Source: Nonomuraea dietziae
Lineage (GTDB): Bacteria > Actinomycetota > Actinomycetes > Streptosporangiales > Streptosporangiaceae
Direction: 5' to 3'
Assembly: GCF_014195505.1 (NCBI RefSeq)
Contig: NZ_JACIBV010000001.1
Location: forward strand, 186,001-250,000
DNA: 64,000 nucleotides
Shown here: positions 1 through 8,984 of the stretch, piece by piece
Layout of the letters: each line of letters starts with the position of its first letter
Numbering within the stretch: position 1 is the stretch's first letter
Program-made: the position numbers and the translations under genes
Notes under the pieces: generated by a model
Databases searched by the model: none
What the model was told of the DNA's origin: nothing
Seen by the model: the letters and a program-made list of their open reading frames with translations, nothing else

Positions 1-230
1 GCATCGCCAACACCGGACCGCCCATCACGCCCAGCACGGCGGAAGCCCTGCTGGAGCCGTTCGTGCGCGGCGAGGGCGTCCGCACGGGCCTCGGTCTCGG
101 CCTGTCCATCGTGCGCGGCATCGTCGCCGCGCATCACGGGACGATCTCCATCGTCGCCCGTCCGACCGGCGGCCTGGCCGTCACCCTCCGCTTCCCGGCC
201 TGCGATAAGATCAACTCCATGAAGCGATGA
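1..230 (+). CDS. Sensor histidine kinase, C-terminal end (partial)
   Basis: Reading from base 3, the window opens inside a GHKL ATPase domain of a membrane sensor kinase. The last 75 codons contain an N-box remnant (IANTGPPI), a G-box (TGLGLGLSIVRGI) and the closing beta strands (GGLAVTLRFP), then stop at 228-230. This is the ATP-binding end of a two-component kinase of the HATPase_c type. The sensor, H-box and any partner regulator lie outside the window, so its signal cannot be told. The family assignment is firm; the subfamily is not. Confidence 0.85.
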   Translation, partial: IANTGPPITPSTAEALLEPFVRGEGVRTGLGLGLSIVRGIVAAHHGTISIVARPTGGLAVTLRFPACDKINSMKR

Positions 231-310
231 CACATGCACCGATCCTCCAGACGCCGTTCGAGCCTTCGCTCCGGCGTCCGCTCAGTGCACCACAGCGCCC
301 GTCCACTTCA

Positions 311-1099
311 GATGATCGGATCTCTCATGTTTCTCGACCGATCGGCTGGCGGCCCTGCCCGGCGTGCGGGCCGTCACTCTCGGCGGCTCACGCGCCCAGG
401 GCACGCACACTCCTGACAGCGACTGGGCCTGGCCGCCTACTACCGGGGCGGCTTCGACCCGGTCGACCTGCGCGCCCTCGGCTGGGAGGGCGAGGTCTCC
501 GACATCGGCGGTTGGGGCGGAGGCGTCTTCAACGGGGGAGCGTGGTTCACGATCGACGACCGGCATGTCGACGTCCACTACCGCGACCTCGACGTCATCG
601 ACCACGAACTCGCCGAGGCCCAGGAGGGCCGCTTCCGCTGGGAGCCGCTGATGTTCCATCTGGCGGGCATCCCCAGCTACCTGGTGGTCGCCGAGCTTGC
701 CGTCAATCAGGTGCTCCGCGGCGATCTGCCGCGTCCTGAGTACCGCAGGCGTTGCGTGAGGCGGCCCCGGCGGTGTGGCGCGGCCGGGCGGCCGCGACGC
801 TGCACTACGCCAAGGGCGCTTATGTACGGCGCGGCCAAGCCGCCGAGGTCGCGGGCGCGCTGGCCACCGCCGCCATGAACATGGCGCATGCGGTGCCGGC
901 GGCACGCGGGGGGTGGGTCACCAACGAAAAGCGGCTCTTGCAGCGGGCGGGGCTCCGTGGCATAGACGAGATCCTGACCGGACTGCGACCAGAGCCTGCG
1001 AAGGCAGCGGCCAGCGCGGCGACAGCCCACCGCCCGCCTTTCAGCTCGTGGCAGTCATGGCGAGCTTGTCCCACTCGCGGTCGGGCAGGGTCCGGTTGA
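311..1099 (+). pseudogene. Nucleotidyltransferase-domain protein, frameshifted relic
   Basis: Three reading frames must be joined to read one protein. Frame 1 near 350-425 gives a nucleotidyltransferase signature (GGSRAQGTHTPDSDW, the GGSxAxG...SDxD pattern of minimal nucleotidyltransferases). Frame 3 from about 426 to 745 continues (GLAAYYRGGFDPVDLRALGW, later FHLAGIPSYLVVAEL). Frame 2 from about 752 carries the helical end (WRGRAAATLHYAKGAYVRRG). Two single-base changes, near 425 and near 748, break it, and the metal-binding DxD is lost at the first. The exact start and end are uncertain because no intact start region is visible and the last frame runs on to 1099 into the convergent SDR gene. 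Family known; inactive status inferred. Confidence 0.6.
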
Positions 1100-1859
1100 G
1101 CTCCAGCAGCTTGTCGGCCATGTAGCCGACGGCGTAGCGAGCCTCCGGCTTGCCTGCCTCGACGGCCTCGCGGATGACCGCGGCCACGACGTCGGGATCC
1201 GAAGCCGGACTGTCCGCGCCGAGTTGCGTCTCGCTCTTGCGCGCCATCGCCTCGGCCATCGCGCCGTAGGCGGTGCCGCCGGAGATCTCCCGCAGGTCCT
1301 GCGCGGTGCGGTCCTCGAACTCGGTCCTGATGATGCCGGGCTGGATGATCACCACGTCGATGCCGAACGGCTGGACTTCCATGCGCAGCGTGTCGGAGTA
1401 GGCCTCCAGCGCGTGCTTGGTCGCGTAGTACCAGCAGCCGAGCGGCAGCGCGATCTCGCCGCCGATGGACGAAACGTTGACGATCGTGCCCGACCCCTTC
1501 TCGCGCATGTACGGCAGGGCCAGCTGGACCAGCCTGGCCGGGGCGAAGACGTTGACCTCGAACTGGTCGCGGGCCATGTTGAGGGGGACGTCTTCGGCGG
1601 CACCGTGCAGCACGGTGCCCGCGTTGTTGATCAGGACGTCGATCCGGCCCTGCTCGGCCACGATGGTGTCGATGACGCGCTCCAGATCCGCTGGTTGGCG
1701 CATGTCGAGTGGGAGGACCCGCCCGCCGGCCGCGCGGATCGGCGCCATGTGTCCGGTACGGCGGGCCGCGCCGTACACGATGTGACCGGCGCGCAGCAGC
1801 TCCAGAGCGGTGGCCTTGCCGATCCCGGACGACGCCCCGGTGACGAGGACTACCTTCAT
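1041..1859 (-). CDS. SDR family NAD(P)-dependent oxidoreductase
   Basis: A 272-residue classical short-chain dehydrogenase/reductase, expected to be a soluble NAD(P)-dependent oxidoreductase. It has the cofactor motif TGASSGIG near residue 9, NNAG near residue 85, the catalytic serine in NVSSIGG, and the active-site pair in YYATK. I chose the ATG at 1859 because the Rossmann fold begins immediately after it; the longer reading adds a 25-residue basic tail with no homology signal. It lies 43 bases downstream of a TetR gene on the same strand and is probably cotranscribed with and controlled by it. The substrate is unknown. Confidence 0.9.
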   Translation of the reverse strand: MKVVLVTGASSGIGKATALELLRAGHIVYGAARRTGHMAPIRAAGGRVLPLDMRQPADLERVIDTIVAEQGRIDVLINNAGTVLHGAAEDVPLNMARDQFEVNVFAPARLVQLALPYMREKGSGTIVNVSSIGGEIALPLGCWYYATKHALEAYSDTLRMEVQPFGIDVVIIQPGIIRTEFEDRTAQDLREISGGTAYGAMAEAMARKSETQLGADSPASDPDVVAAVIREAVEAGKPEARYAVGYMADKLLELNRTLPDREWDKLAMTATS

Positions 1860-1902
1860 GATCGAACCTCCATATCGGTGCCCGCCGAGTGCGGGAGAAT
1901 CT

Positions 1903-2577
1903 CTAGCTCGCTTCGTTGAACGCGGATCTGGCACCCGTGAGCAGGTTGAGGAGGATCGCCTTGCCCGCGGCGAGATCGGCGCCTTCGGCAGGGGGCACGG
2001 CGCATTCGATCATCTTCTCCAGCACCGCCAGCACCGCGGCCGAGGACGGGACGTCACCGTTGGCCGGTTCCTGGAACGCGCGCCGGATGGCCGGCGTCAG
2101 GGCGTCGAGGATGTAGGCCACCGCCCGCACGTCGACGTCGCGATGGACGGCCCCCGCCTCCCGCATCGCGCGCAGGAAATCGCCGCTCCTGCTGATCTCC
2201 GGCAGCCGCTCGAAGACGCTCCCTCGCTTGCGCAGGTACTTGCCGAAGACGTCCTCGGCTCGGGCGACGATGGCGGCCGCCAGCGGCAGCGTCTTCAGGG
2301 CCCCCATCATGGCCCGGTAGACGCTCGCCACATCCCCGGCACGGGGGTCGGCCTCCAGGTGCTCGCGCCAGGCGTCGGCGTAGCGGCTCAGCTCGTCGTG
2401 CACCACCGCCTCGACCAGCTCGTCCTTGCTCTTGAAGACCAGGTACACCAGCCCGCGGTGGAGGGATACGGCGTCGGCCACGTCCCCCATCGTCAGCTTG
2501 TCGTAGCCGATCCGTAGCAGCAGCTCCGCCGTCGCATCGAGGATCGTCCGTTCGCGTACTTGGTCTGCGGTACCCAC
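1903..2577 (-). CDS. TetR/AcrR family transcriptional regulator
   Basis: About 224 residues with an N-terminal TetR helix-turn-helix (RTILDATAELLLRIGYDKL, then MGDVADAVSLHRGLVYLVF) and a variable all-helical ligand domain. No ATG lies near the conserved start; the GTG at 2577 is used, two bases from the edge of the HTH homology, and no Shine-Dalgarno is evident, so the message may be leaderless. The gene precedes the SDR gene by 43 bases on the same strand, suggesting an autoregulated two-gene unit. A 7-bp-arm dyad lies just upstream (2587-2613). The start is the main uncertainty. Confidence 0.85.
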   Translation of the reverse strand: MGTADQVRERTILDATAELLLRIGYDKLTMGDVADAVSLHRGLVYLVFKSKDELVEAVVHDELSRYADAWREHLEADPRAGDVASVYRAMMGALKTLPLAAAIVARAEDVFGKYLRKRGSVFERLPEISRSGDFLRAMREAGAVHRDVDVRAVAYILDALTPAIRRAFQEPANGDVPSSAAVLAVLEKMIECAVPPAEGADLAAGKAILLNLLTGARSAFNEAS

Positions 2578-2586
2578 GGTTGTCAG

Positions 2587-2613
2587 TTTGACATATTTCG
2601 CCAACTTGTCAAA
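2587..2613. promoter_or_regulatory. Dyad operator upstream of TetR/SDR unit
   Basis: TTTGACA (2587-2593) and TGTCAAA (2607-2613) form a perfect 7-bp inverted repeat with a 13-base spacer, ten bases upstream of the chosen TetR start. On the minus strand the right arm reads as a TTGACA -35-like element, so repressor binding would block transcription. Operator role is inferred from symmetry and position. Confidence 0.55.
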
Positions 2614-3042
2614 ACGCTGCGTCGCGGCCGGTCGAACGGGAGCGTTACGAAGGCGAGGCCGGGCTGGACATCCCCGCGTTTCGCGCCGGGACGAGGGCGG
2701 ACCTGCCGAACGTCGGGCCTCGCCTGGCATACCTGCCGTGGGAAGGGGTAGCGCCAGGGGCATGCGTCCTAGCGAGCTGCACACGGGCAGGCACGAATCA
2801 GCTTATGCGGGCGGTTTTGGGTACGGGTGGCGGTCGAGTCACAGGCGGCTCGAGGTTTTTGGCGGCGCCTTAGCCGTATCAGCCTGAAAAGGCAGCTATG
2901 ACATTCACGAAATTAGCGTTCCGATAGGACGCTTTTGTCTCCCCTCGAATCACCCTCAGAAAACCGAACTGCCGCCTCATAATAAATGAGCAGGCGGTGG
3001 GGCTACGTGTCACACTTCGTCCATAAATCAGGAGGACATGCG
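2614..3042. other. Intergenic region, no gene seen
   Basis: About 430 bases without a supportable coding region. The first half is GC-rich and carries only overlapping shadow frames. The stretch from about 2880 to 3000 is clearly more AT-rich than its surroundings and probably holds the promoter of the small gene at 3043, whose ribosome binding site AGGAGG is at 3030-3035. Confidence 0.5.
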
Positions 3043-3285
3043 ATGGGTCTCGATGAATCCACCCGGCAGCTGCAGCTCGCCCTGCACGACGCGCAGGTCG
3101 CTTTCGACTGTATTGGGCTCGGTCATCTTGACCGCGCGCACACGCACGTGATCACCGCCAGGGCGGCCATCGACGCCGCCGAGGTCACTCTGCGGCACGC
3201 CTTGAGTGAACTGTCGCCGGGCGAGGCGGCACGCGAAGGAGCCCTGGTCATGGACGCGCTCGAAGGACAGGAAGCCGGGCGCTAG
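3043..3285 (+). CDS. Small helical protein of unknown function
   Basis: An 80-residue acidic, alanine-rich protein predicted to be mostly helical (two long amphipathic stretches, roughly residues 5-35 and 36-60). A canonical AGGAGG seven bases before the ATG makes translation very likely and decides the start; an in-frame upstream ATG has no such signal. There is no signal peptide and no motif I recognise. It stands alone between a TetR operator region and a decayed gene, so context gives no function. Confidence 0.6.
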   Translation: MGLDESTRQLQLALHDAQVAFDCIGLGHLDRAHTHVITARAAIDAAEVTLRHALSELSPGEAAREGALVMDALEGQEAGR

Positions 3286-3530
3286 GCGACATGCCTTCGG
3301 GCGGCCCGCTGCCGCCGGCCCTGCCGAGCCGGGAGCGGGCCGTGCTCGCCGCACGGTCCGCCGCAGCTTCTGGCGCTCTTGATGCGTGCCGGCCCCGGCG
3401 AAGACGGTCGCGACGAAACCATGAGCGGCTGTGCTCTGTCCGTCAGGAGGTGGGCGCCGCCTCGTGCGGCCGGCGCAGGGAAGTTCGGAATGCACCCCGC
3501 TGAAAGCTTCGAAAGCCACGACCGGTCTGA

Positions 3531-4148
3531 CTACCGGCCGTCGAACAGGTGCTCAAGCCGGCTGTTGGTGAGCTGGACGTTCTCGAAGACGGCTCGGCAA
3601 CCCTTCCCGATGGGCGACTGTGCTTCCAAGCCGACGCGAACCGGTGCAGGGAAGTCGAGGGTGAACTGCCGTACGAGTTGCCACGCGCGCCCGTCGGAGG
3701 AGCAGTGCAACGCGTACCCGCCGTCGAGGCTGCTGATCCGCAGCCACATGCCGACGTCGCCGGCGACCGGCCCGATCGCGTCGTCGGAACGGCCGTTGCG
3801 GGTGACGACGGAGAAGATGGTGGGCACCCCGCCGGGCGCGAGCTCATAGTTGACCTTGGGCCCAGGTGTTGTCATCTGCCCAGATCAGGAGGGCGGCGGC
3901 GTCCCAGTCAGCGCGGAAGCCGACCTGCAGACGGGCCTGGAGTTGCCAGTCGCCGCTCGGAGAGTGGTGAGTGCCCGGGAGGCGTCGACGGCGGTGGACC
4001 AGCCGAACGGGCTGCGGAAGATGTCGGTACGCGGCGCGGCGTCGACGGTCAGGACGCCCGCGTCGTGATTCCAGCTCCGCGGCGGAACGTCCCAGTCATA
4101 GGTGGTTCCGGAGAGGGCCAAACGGCGCTGGTGGCTGTGAGCAGACAA
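3531..4148 (-). pseudogene. DUF1349 family protein, two frameshifts
   Basis: Joined over three frames this reads as one protein of about 200 residues of the DUF1349 (concanavalin-A-like, 'regulation of enolase') family. The N-terminal part is SGTTYDWDVPPRSWNH and TDIFRSPFGWSTAVDA; the middle in a second frame is SGDWQLQARLQVGFRADWDA and LLIWADDNTW; the end in a third frame is KVNYELAPGGVPTIFSVVT. The frame breaks fall near 3960 and near 3866, the second apparently an extra C in the run before AAGG. DUF1349 proteins often accompany glycan-utilisation genes, which fits the sugar importer just downstream. As written it cannot make a full product; a sequence error is possible. Confidence 0.7.
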
Positions 4149-4299
4149 GTGTTTCCTCGTTTCGGCACAGTGGCGTCGGCGCGCCTAGGAGCCGGGCCTC
4201 GGGCGGCACGGGCGCACGGCTGACGTGCGGCCGGGGTACGGGCGCGGGTCACGGGGTCCTGCCGCCGGCGAACGGCTGGCAGGACCCGGCCGTGGCCGT

Positions 4300-5649
4300 T
4301 CACTGGACGCTGAAGCCCTGGTCCTTGGCGTAGGTGATGGAGGCGTCCTGCCATGCCTTCAGGCCGTCCTGAAGAGTGGTGCCGCCCACGTACGCCTTGC
4401 CGACCGTGTCGTTGAAGACGCTGTTGGCGTAGACCTGGTACGGCAGGTACGACCAGCCGTCGACGACCTGGTCGGCCGACCGGGCGAGAACCTGGTTGAC
4501 CTCCTGCCCGCCGAAGTACGGGAACTTCTTGTCCTGGAAGGCAGGGGCCTCGAGGTGCGCGGAGGTGGCGGGGAACGCGCCGCCGTCCACGCGGGTCTGC
4601 ACGCCCTCGTCGACGTTGGCGTACTTGATGAAGGCGTAGGCGAGCGCCTTGTTGGTGCTGGCCTCGGGGATCGCGAGCGAGCTGCCGCCGTTCTCCGCGC
4701 TGGCCGCGCCGCCGGCCTCCCACTGCGGCATGGGGGCGACCCGCCACTTGCCGGAACCGGCCTTGACGCCGGATTCGAGGTTGGCCGGCATCCAGGCGCC
4801 GATGATGAGGGTGGCGATGGAGCCGTCGCCGAGTCCCTTGTACCAGGCGTCGCTCCAGGCGGTGATCGGCGCGACGAGCTTCTCGCTGACGAGCTGCTGC
4901 CAGGCGGTGGTGAACTTCCGCGTGCCGGGGTCGGTGAAGTCGACACGGACCTTGGCTCCGTCGACCTGGTACGGCTTGCCGCCGGCCTGCCAGATCATGC
5001 TGGTCGTGAAGCCGGCGTCGCCGGTGTCGTTGGTGATGTACGCCTTGGGGTCGGCGGCGTGCAGCTTCCTGGCCGCGGCGATGTACTCCTCCCAGGTGGC
5101 CGGGACGGCGATCTTGTGCTTGTCGAAGACCTCCTTGTTGTAGAAGAGGGCCATGGGGCCGGAGTCCATCGGCAGGCCGTAGACGCCGTTGCCCGATCGG
5201 ACGGAGTTCCACGGTCCGGGGGTGAAGGTGCCGTCGAGCTTGTCGGCGCCGAAAGCCGTCAGATCGGCCACCGACTTGCTGAGCGCGAACTGCGGCAGGG
5301 CGTAGTACTCGATCTGGGCGACGTCGGGGACACCCGATCCGGCCTTGATCGCGTTCTGCAGCGCGGTGTACTGGTCCTTGTTGGTGCCGGAGTTGACCAG
5401 ATTGACCTTCACTTTCGGGTACTTGGCCTGGAAGCCGCTGACCACCTGCTTCAGCGTCGGCTCCCAGGCCGAGACCGTGATGGTGCCACCGGCGTCCAGC
5501 GCGGCCTGGAGGTCGGTGTCGGACATGGCCGCGCTCCGGGTGGCGGCGGCCTCGGTGCCACCCTGGCCGGAGGAGCCGCAGGCGGTGGCGACCAGCGATA
5601 CCGCCAGTGCGCCCGCCAGCAGGAGGGCGTGGCGACGGGTTGTGTTCAT
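4300..5649 (-). CDS. Sugar ABC transporter substrate-binding lipoprotein (CUT1)
   Basis: A 449-residue extracellular solute-binding protein family 1 lipoprotein. The signal peptide (about residues 1-24) ends in an ATAC lipobox; the mature part has the family-1 start (GGTITVSAWEPTLKQVVSGF) and later WEEYIAAARKLHAADPK and NGGSSLAIPEAS, typical of CUT1 sugar-binding proteins. The ATG at 5649 places the signal peptide directly at the N terminus. It is the third gene of a minus-strand unit with two permeases (gap of 56 bases), an order in which the binding protein is last rather than first. Like other CUT1 systems it presumably borrows a shared MsmK/MsiK-type ATPase encoded elsewhere. The sugar is unknown. 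Confidence 0.9.
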   Translation of the reverse strand: MNTTRRHALLLAGALAVSLVATACGSSGQGGTEAAATRSAAMSDTDLQAALDAGGTITVSAWEPTLKQVVSGFQAKYPKVKVNLVNSGTNKDQYTALQNAIKAGSGVPDVAQIEYYALPQFALSKSVADLTAFGADKLDGTFTPGPWNSVRSGNGVYGLPMDSGPMALFYNKEVFDKHKIAVPATWEEYIAAARKLHAADPKAYITNDTGDAGFTTSMIWQAGGKPYQVDGAKVRVDFTDPGTRKFTTAWQQLVSEKLVAPITAWSDAWYKGLGDGSIATLIIGAWMPANLESGVKAGSGKWRVAPMPQWEAGGAASAENGGSSLAIPEASTNKALAYAFIKYANVDEGVQTRVDGGAFPATSAHLEAPAFQDKKFPYFGGQEVNQVLARSADQVVDGWSYLPYQVYANSVFNDTVGKAYVGGTTLQDGLKAWQDASITYAKDQGFSVQ

Positions 5650-5705
5650 GGTGTCTCTTTCCTGGGTGTTCCTGGAACCGATCGGCAGTACGGCCCGGCG
5701 TCGCC

Positions 5706-6656
5706 CTACTCCTTGACGCTTCCGGCGGTCAGGCCCGACTGCCAGTACCGCTGGAGCAGCAGGAACGCCGCGATCAGCGGAAGGATGGTGAGCAGCGAGC
5801 CGGTGATCACGAGGTTGAAGATCGCCTCTCCACCGGCGGTGGACGCCTGGTCGTTCCAGGTGTCGAGGCCCAGCGTGAGCGGATACCAGTCCGGGTCCCT
5901 CAGCATGATCAGCGGCAGGAAGTAGTTGTTCCAGGTCGCGACGACGGTGAACAGCAGCACCGTGACGACGCCTGGCGCCAGCAGCGGCAGGCTGATGCGG
6001 AAGAACGTCTGGAACTCGCGAGCCCCGTCCACGCGCGCCGACTCGAGGATCTCGTCGGGCACGGCGTCGGTGGCGTACGTCCACATGAGGTAGAGGCCGA
6101 ACGGCGAGATCAGCGACGGGATGATGATCGCCCACGGGGTGTTCGTCAGTCCCATGGTGGAGAACATCAGGAACGTCGGGACGGCCAGCGCGGTGCCGGG
6201 CACCGCGACCGCCCCGATGACGATCGCGAACACCGCCTTCTTGCCGGGGAAGTCAAACTTGGCCAGGCCGTAGCCGGCGACCGTCGCGAGCAGCGTCGCG
6301 CCGCCCGCGCCGAGGACCACATAGAGCAGAGTGTTGAGCAGCCAGCGGCTGAAGACGCCGTCGTCGTAGGTGAAGGTGTCGGCGAGATTGCGGAACAGGG
6401 CGAAGTCGGCGTCGAACCACAGGCCGAACGAGCGGAGCAGCCCCTGTTGCGTCTTGGTGGCGTTGATCGCCAGCCAGACGAGCGGGAGCAGCGTGTACAC
6501 CAGCATGATCGCGCTCATGACGGTCAACGTGACGCTGCGGCGATTGCGCCGTGGCGGGCGCCGGTGGCCGCGTCGGATCACCAGCGGGCCGGCCGCAGCG
6601 CCCGCGCGAGCGGGAGAGCGAGGCTTGCGGGCGGTTGCCGGGGTGGTGGCGGTCAT
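5706..6656 (-). CDS. Carbohydrate ABC transporter permease (MalG-like)
   Basis: A 316-residue inner-membrane permease with six predicted membrane spans after a basic N-terminal tail of about 45 residues. The EAA loop that contacts the ATPase is visible (EILESARVDGAREFQTFFRI) near residue 225. It ends in the short charged tail usual for MalG-type subunits. The ATG at 6656 is four bases after the end of the preceding permease gene, indicating translational coupling. It forms the membrane channel with the 6659-7576 product and takes sugar from the lipoprotein encoded downstream. Confidence 0.92.
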   Translation of the reverse strand: MTATTPATARKPRSPARAGAAAGPLVIRRGHRRPPRRNRRSVTLTVMSAIMLVYTLLPLVWLAINATKTQQGLLRSFGLWFDADFALFRNLADTFTYDDGVFSRWLLNTLLYVVLGAGGATLLATVAGYGLAKFDFPGKKAVFAIVIGAVAVPGTALAVPTFLMFSTMGLTNTPWAIIIPSLISPFGLYLMWTYATDAVPDEILESARVDGAREFQTFFRISLPLLAPGVVTVLLFTVVATWNNYFLPLIMLRDPDWYPLTLGLDTWNDQASTAGGEAIFNLVITGSLLTILPLIAAFLLLQRYWQSGLTAGSVKE

Positions 6657-6658
6657 GT

Positions 6659-7576
6659 TCACAGTCCCTTCCGCGCGCCGCGAAGCTGGACGACGTAGGC
6701 GACGATCATCGTGATCAGGCCCATGACGATGGCGACGGTCGCCGAATAGTTGAACTGCTGGCCGGCGAAGGACAGCGAGTAGGCGTAGAGGTTCGGTGTG
6801 AAGGAGGTCGTGATCGCGTTCGGCGCCAGGCTCTTGAGGATGCTGGGCTCGTTGAAGAGCTGGAAGCTGCCGATGATCGAGAAGATCGTGGCGATCATCA
6901 GCGCCCCGCGCAGGGCGGGCAGTTTGATCGCCCAGACGATGCGGAGCTGGCTCGCGCCGTCCATCTCGGCGGCCTCGTAGAGGGACGGATTGACCACCCG
7001 CAGCGCCGAGTAGAAGATCAGCATGTTGTAGCCGACGAACTCCCAGGTCACGATGTTGCCGATCGAGGTGAGGACCAGTCCGGGCGACAGCGGGTCCGGC
7101 AGCGAGAGGCCAAGCACCTCGTTGACGTCGGCGATGAGGCCGAACTGGGTCCCGTACATGAAGCCCCACATCAGGGTCGCGACCACCGCGGGCACGGCGT
7201 AGGGCAGAAAGACCGAGATGCGGAAGAAGCTCGCCCCGTACAGCCGGCCGCTGTCGATGGCCAGGGCCATCAGCAGTGACAGGAACAACATGATCGGCAC
7301 CTGGACGACCAGGAAGAGCGCCACCCGGCCGAAGGCCGCCCACAACTGCGGATCGCCCAGCGCCTTGAGGTAGTTGTCGAGGCCGACGAAGACCGTTCCG
7401 CCGATCAGCTGGGTGCGAAACAGGCTCAGGTGGATCGAGTACCCGATCGGGGCCAGGAAGACGAGCGCGAACACCGCCATGAAGGGCCCGACGAACCGCC
7501 AGCCCGTCCACGAGCGCGACCCCCGGGACGCCGCCTTCCAGGCAGACGGCGTGCTCGCCTGCGGCGTTGCGACCAC
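6659..7576 (-). CDS. Carbohydrate ABC transporter permease (MalF-like)
   Basis: A 305-residue membrane protein, six predicted spans, with the EAA motif EAAEMDGASQLRIVWAIKLP about residues 210-230. It is the first gene of the importer operon and the start lies 28 bases from the nearer LacI operator, so repression by the divergent LacI gene is expected. The N-terminal 30 residues are polar and cytoplasmic. Membership of the CUT1 MalF group is clear; substrate unknown. Confidence 0.92.
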   Translation of the reverse strand: MVATPQASTPSAWKAASRGSRSWTGWRFVGPFMAVFALVFLAPIGYSIHLSLFRTQLIGGTVFVGLDNYLKALGDPQLWAAFGRVALFLVVQVPIMLFLSLLMALAIDSGRLYGASFFRISVFLPYAVPAVVATLMWGFMYGTQFGLIADVNEVLGLSLPDPLSPGLVLTSIGNIVTWEFVGYNMLIFYSALRVVNPSLYEAAEMDGASQLRIVWAIKLPALRGALMIATIFSIIGSFQLFNEPSILKSLAPNAITTSFTPNLYAYSLSFAGQQFNYSATVAIVMGLITMIVAYVVQLRGARKGL

Positions 7577-7603
7577 CTGTCCTCCTCCCTTCGAAGTACA
7601 TGC

Positions 7604-7615
7604 GTTTACGTAAAC
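7604..7615. promoter_or_regulatory. LacI-type operator, copy 1
   Basis: GTTTACGTAAAC is a perfect 12-bp palindrome 28 bases upstream of the permease operon. CpG-centred palindromes of this kind are the normal binding sites of LacI-family repressors. An identical copy lies 79 bases away, next to the LacI gene side. Confidence 0.8.
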
Positions 7616-7682
7616 ATCGATCTTGCCCTGATATTGAAGAAAGATGGCTTCGCAGAGTTAGCAAACATCACCACTGTGTGAT

Positions 7683-7694
7683 GTTTACGTAAAC
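7683..7694. promoter_or_regulatory. LacI-type operator, copy 2
   Basis: Second identical GTTTACGTAAAC palindrome, 114 bases before the lacI-type start. The region between the two sites is AT-rich relative to its surroundings and must hold both divergent promoters, so one repressor could shut both directions, possibly by looping. Confidence 0.8.
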
Positions 7695-7807
7695 TTATTG
7701 CGGTATCGTGGCATCGGCCACACAGTGCGTCAAGGGTTTCCCCCAGGTAACAAGCTCGTCGCGCGGCCCCACGTGTGACGATGCCGAAACGGACGTCGAG
7801 GAGAGCA

Positions 7808-8899
7808 ATGGATCGGGTCGGTCGGGAGCAGCCGGGCACGGCGCCTGCGGGCGGGGTCCAGCGGGGAGGGTCGGGCATCCCCGGTGGCCGCCGTAAGCAG
7901 CGCGTCTCCATGGCTGACGTCGCCAAGCTGGCGGGTGTCTCGGCGCAGACGGTCTCCCGGGTCTCGAACGGTCACCCTGGCGTGATCGGCTCCACCCGCG
8001 AGCAGGTGCTCGCGGCGATGCGTGAGCTGGGCTACCGGCCCAACAGCGCCGCCCGCGCGCTGCGGTACGGCCAGTTCAACACCATCGGGGTCATCCTCTT
8101 CAGCCTGGCGTCGACCGGCAACAGCCGTACGGTGGAGGCGATCGCCGCCCACGCCGCGACCGAGGGTTACGCCATCACCCTGATCCCGATCGACGTGCCG
8201 ACCCAGGACAACGTCCTGGGGGCCTTCACCCGCATGGGCGAGCTGGCCGTCGACGCGGTCATCGTCATCATGGAGATCCACCTGCTCGACGCGGGGACCG
8301 TCACTCTGCCGCCCGGAGTGCACGTCGTCGTGGTGGACTCCGACGCGGGCGAGCGTTACCCCGTCGTCGACACCGACCAGGCCGACGGGGCGCGCCGGGC
8401 CGTCCACCACCTGCTCGATCTGGGGCACAGGACCGTCTGGCACGTGACGGGGCCGCGGACCTCCTACGCGGGCCAGCGCCGCGCCCAGGCCTGGCGCGAC
8501 GCGCTCGAAGCGGCGGGCCGGCCCGTCCCTCCGCCCCTGCACGGGGACTGGTCGGCCGAGTCCGGATACAGCGCCGGTCTCCGGCTCGCCGACGAACCAG
8601 ACTGCACCGCGGTGTTCGCCGCCAACGACCAGACGGCCCTCGGCCTGCTGCGCGCCTTCCACGAACGCGGACGGGCGATCCCCGACGAGATCAGCGTGGT
8701 GGGGTTCGACGACATCCCCGACGCCGCCTACTTCGTCCCGCCTCTGACCACCGTCCACCAGGACTTCGCGGAGGTGGGCAGGAGATGCGTGCAACGGGTG
8801 CTGCGCCAGATCCGCGAAGGCTGCGGCTCCGAGCCCGGCACCGATCTCGTGCCGACGCGGCTGGTGGTGCGACGCAGCACGACCACCCCGCCGCGGTGA
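7808..8899 (+). CDS. LacI family transcriptional repressor
   Basis: A 363-residue regulator. The N-terminal HTH is VAKLAGVSAQTVSRVSNG near residues 38-55, preceded by a 33-residue basic extension, followed by the hinge (GYRPNSAARALRYGQFNT) and a periplasmic-binding-protein-like sensor domain (TIGVILFSLAS, later VFAANDQTALGLL and VVGFDDIPDA). I took the ATG at 7808 because GAGGAGAG lies just upstream; an in-frame ATG at 7775 would lengthen the tail only. Divergent from the CUT1 importer with two perfect operators between them, so it almost certainly represses that operon and itself, relieved by the transported sugar. Confidence 0.93.
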   Translation: MDRVGREQPGTAPAGGVQRGGSGIPGGRRKQRVSMADVAKLAGVSAQTVSRVSNGHPGVIGSTREQVLAAMRELGYRPNSAARALRYGQFNTIGVILFSLASTGNSRTVEAIAAHAATEGYAITLIPIDVPTQDNVLGAFTRMGELAVDAVIVIMEIHLLDAGTVTLPPGVHVVVVDSDAGERYPVVDTDQADGARRAVHHLLDLGHRTVWHVTGPRTSYAGQRRAQAWRDALEAAGRPVPPPLHGDWSAESGYSAGLRLADEPDCTAVFAANDQTALGLLRAFHERGRAIPDEISVVGFDDIPDAAYFVPPLTTVHQDFAEVGRRCVQRVLRQIREGCGSEPGTDLVPTRLVVRRSTTTPPR

Positions 8900-8984
8900 C
8901 GAGGCGACTGATTCGGTTTCGAGGACCGGCGGATGCGGTCGAGAGGCCGGGATCGACACGCCAGAGGTGCCGGAACGGGTGCGG

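Noticed and set aside
4225-5925. 566-codon plus-strand open frame opposite the sugar-binding protein and permease genes
   Set aside because: It is a GC-driven antisense shadow of two well-recognised genes, with no domain of its own.
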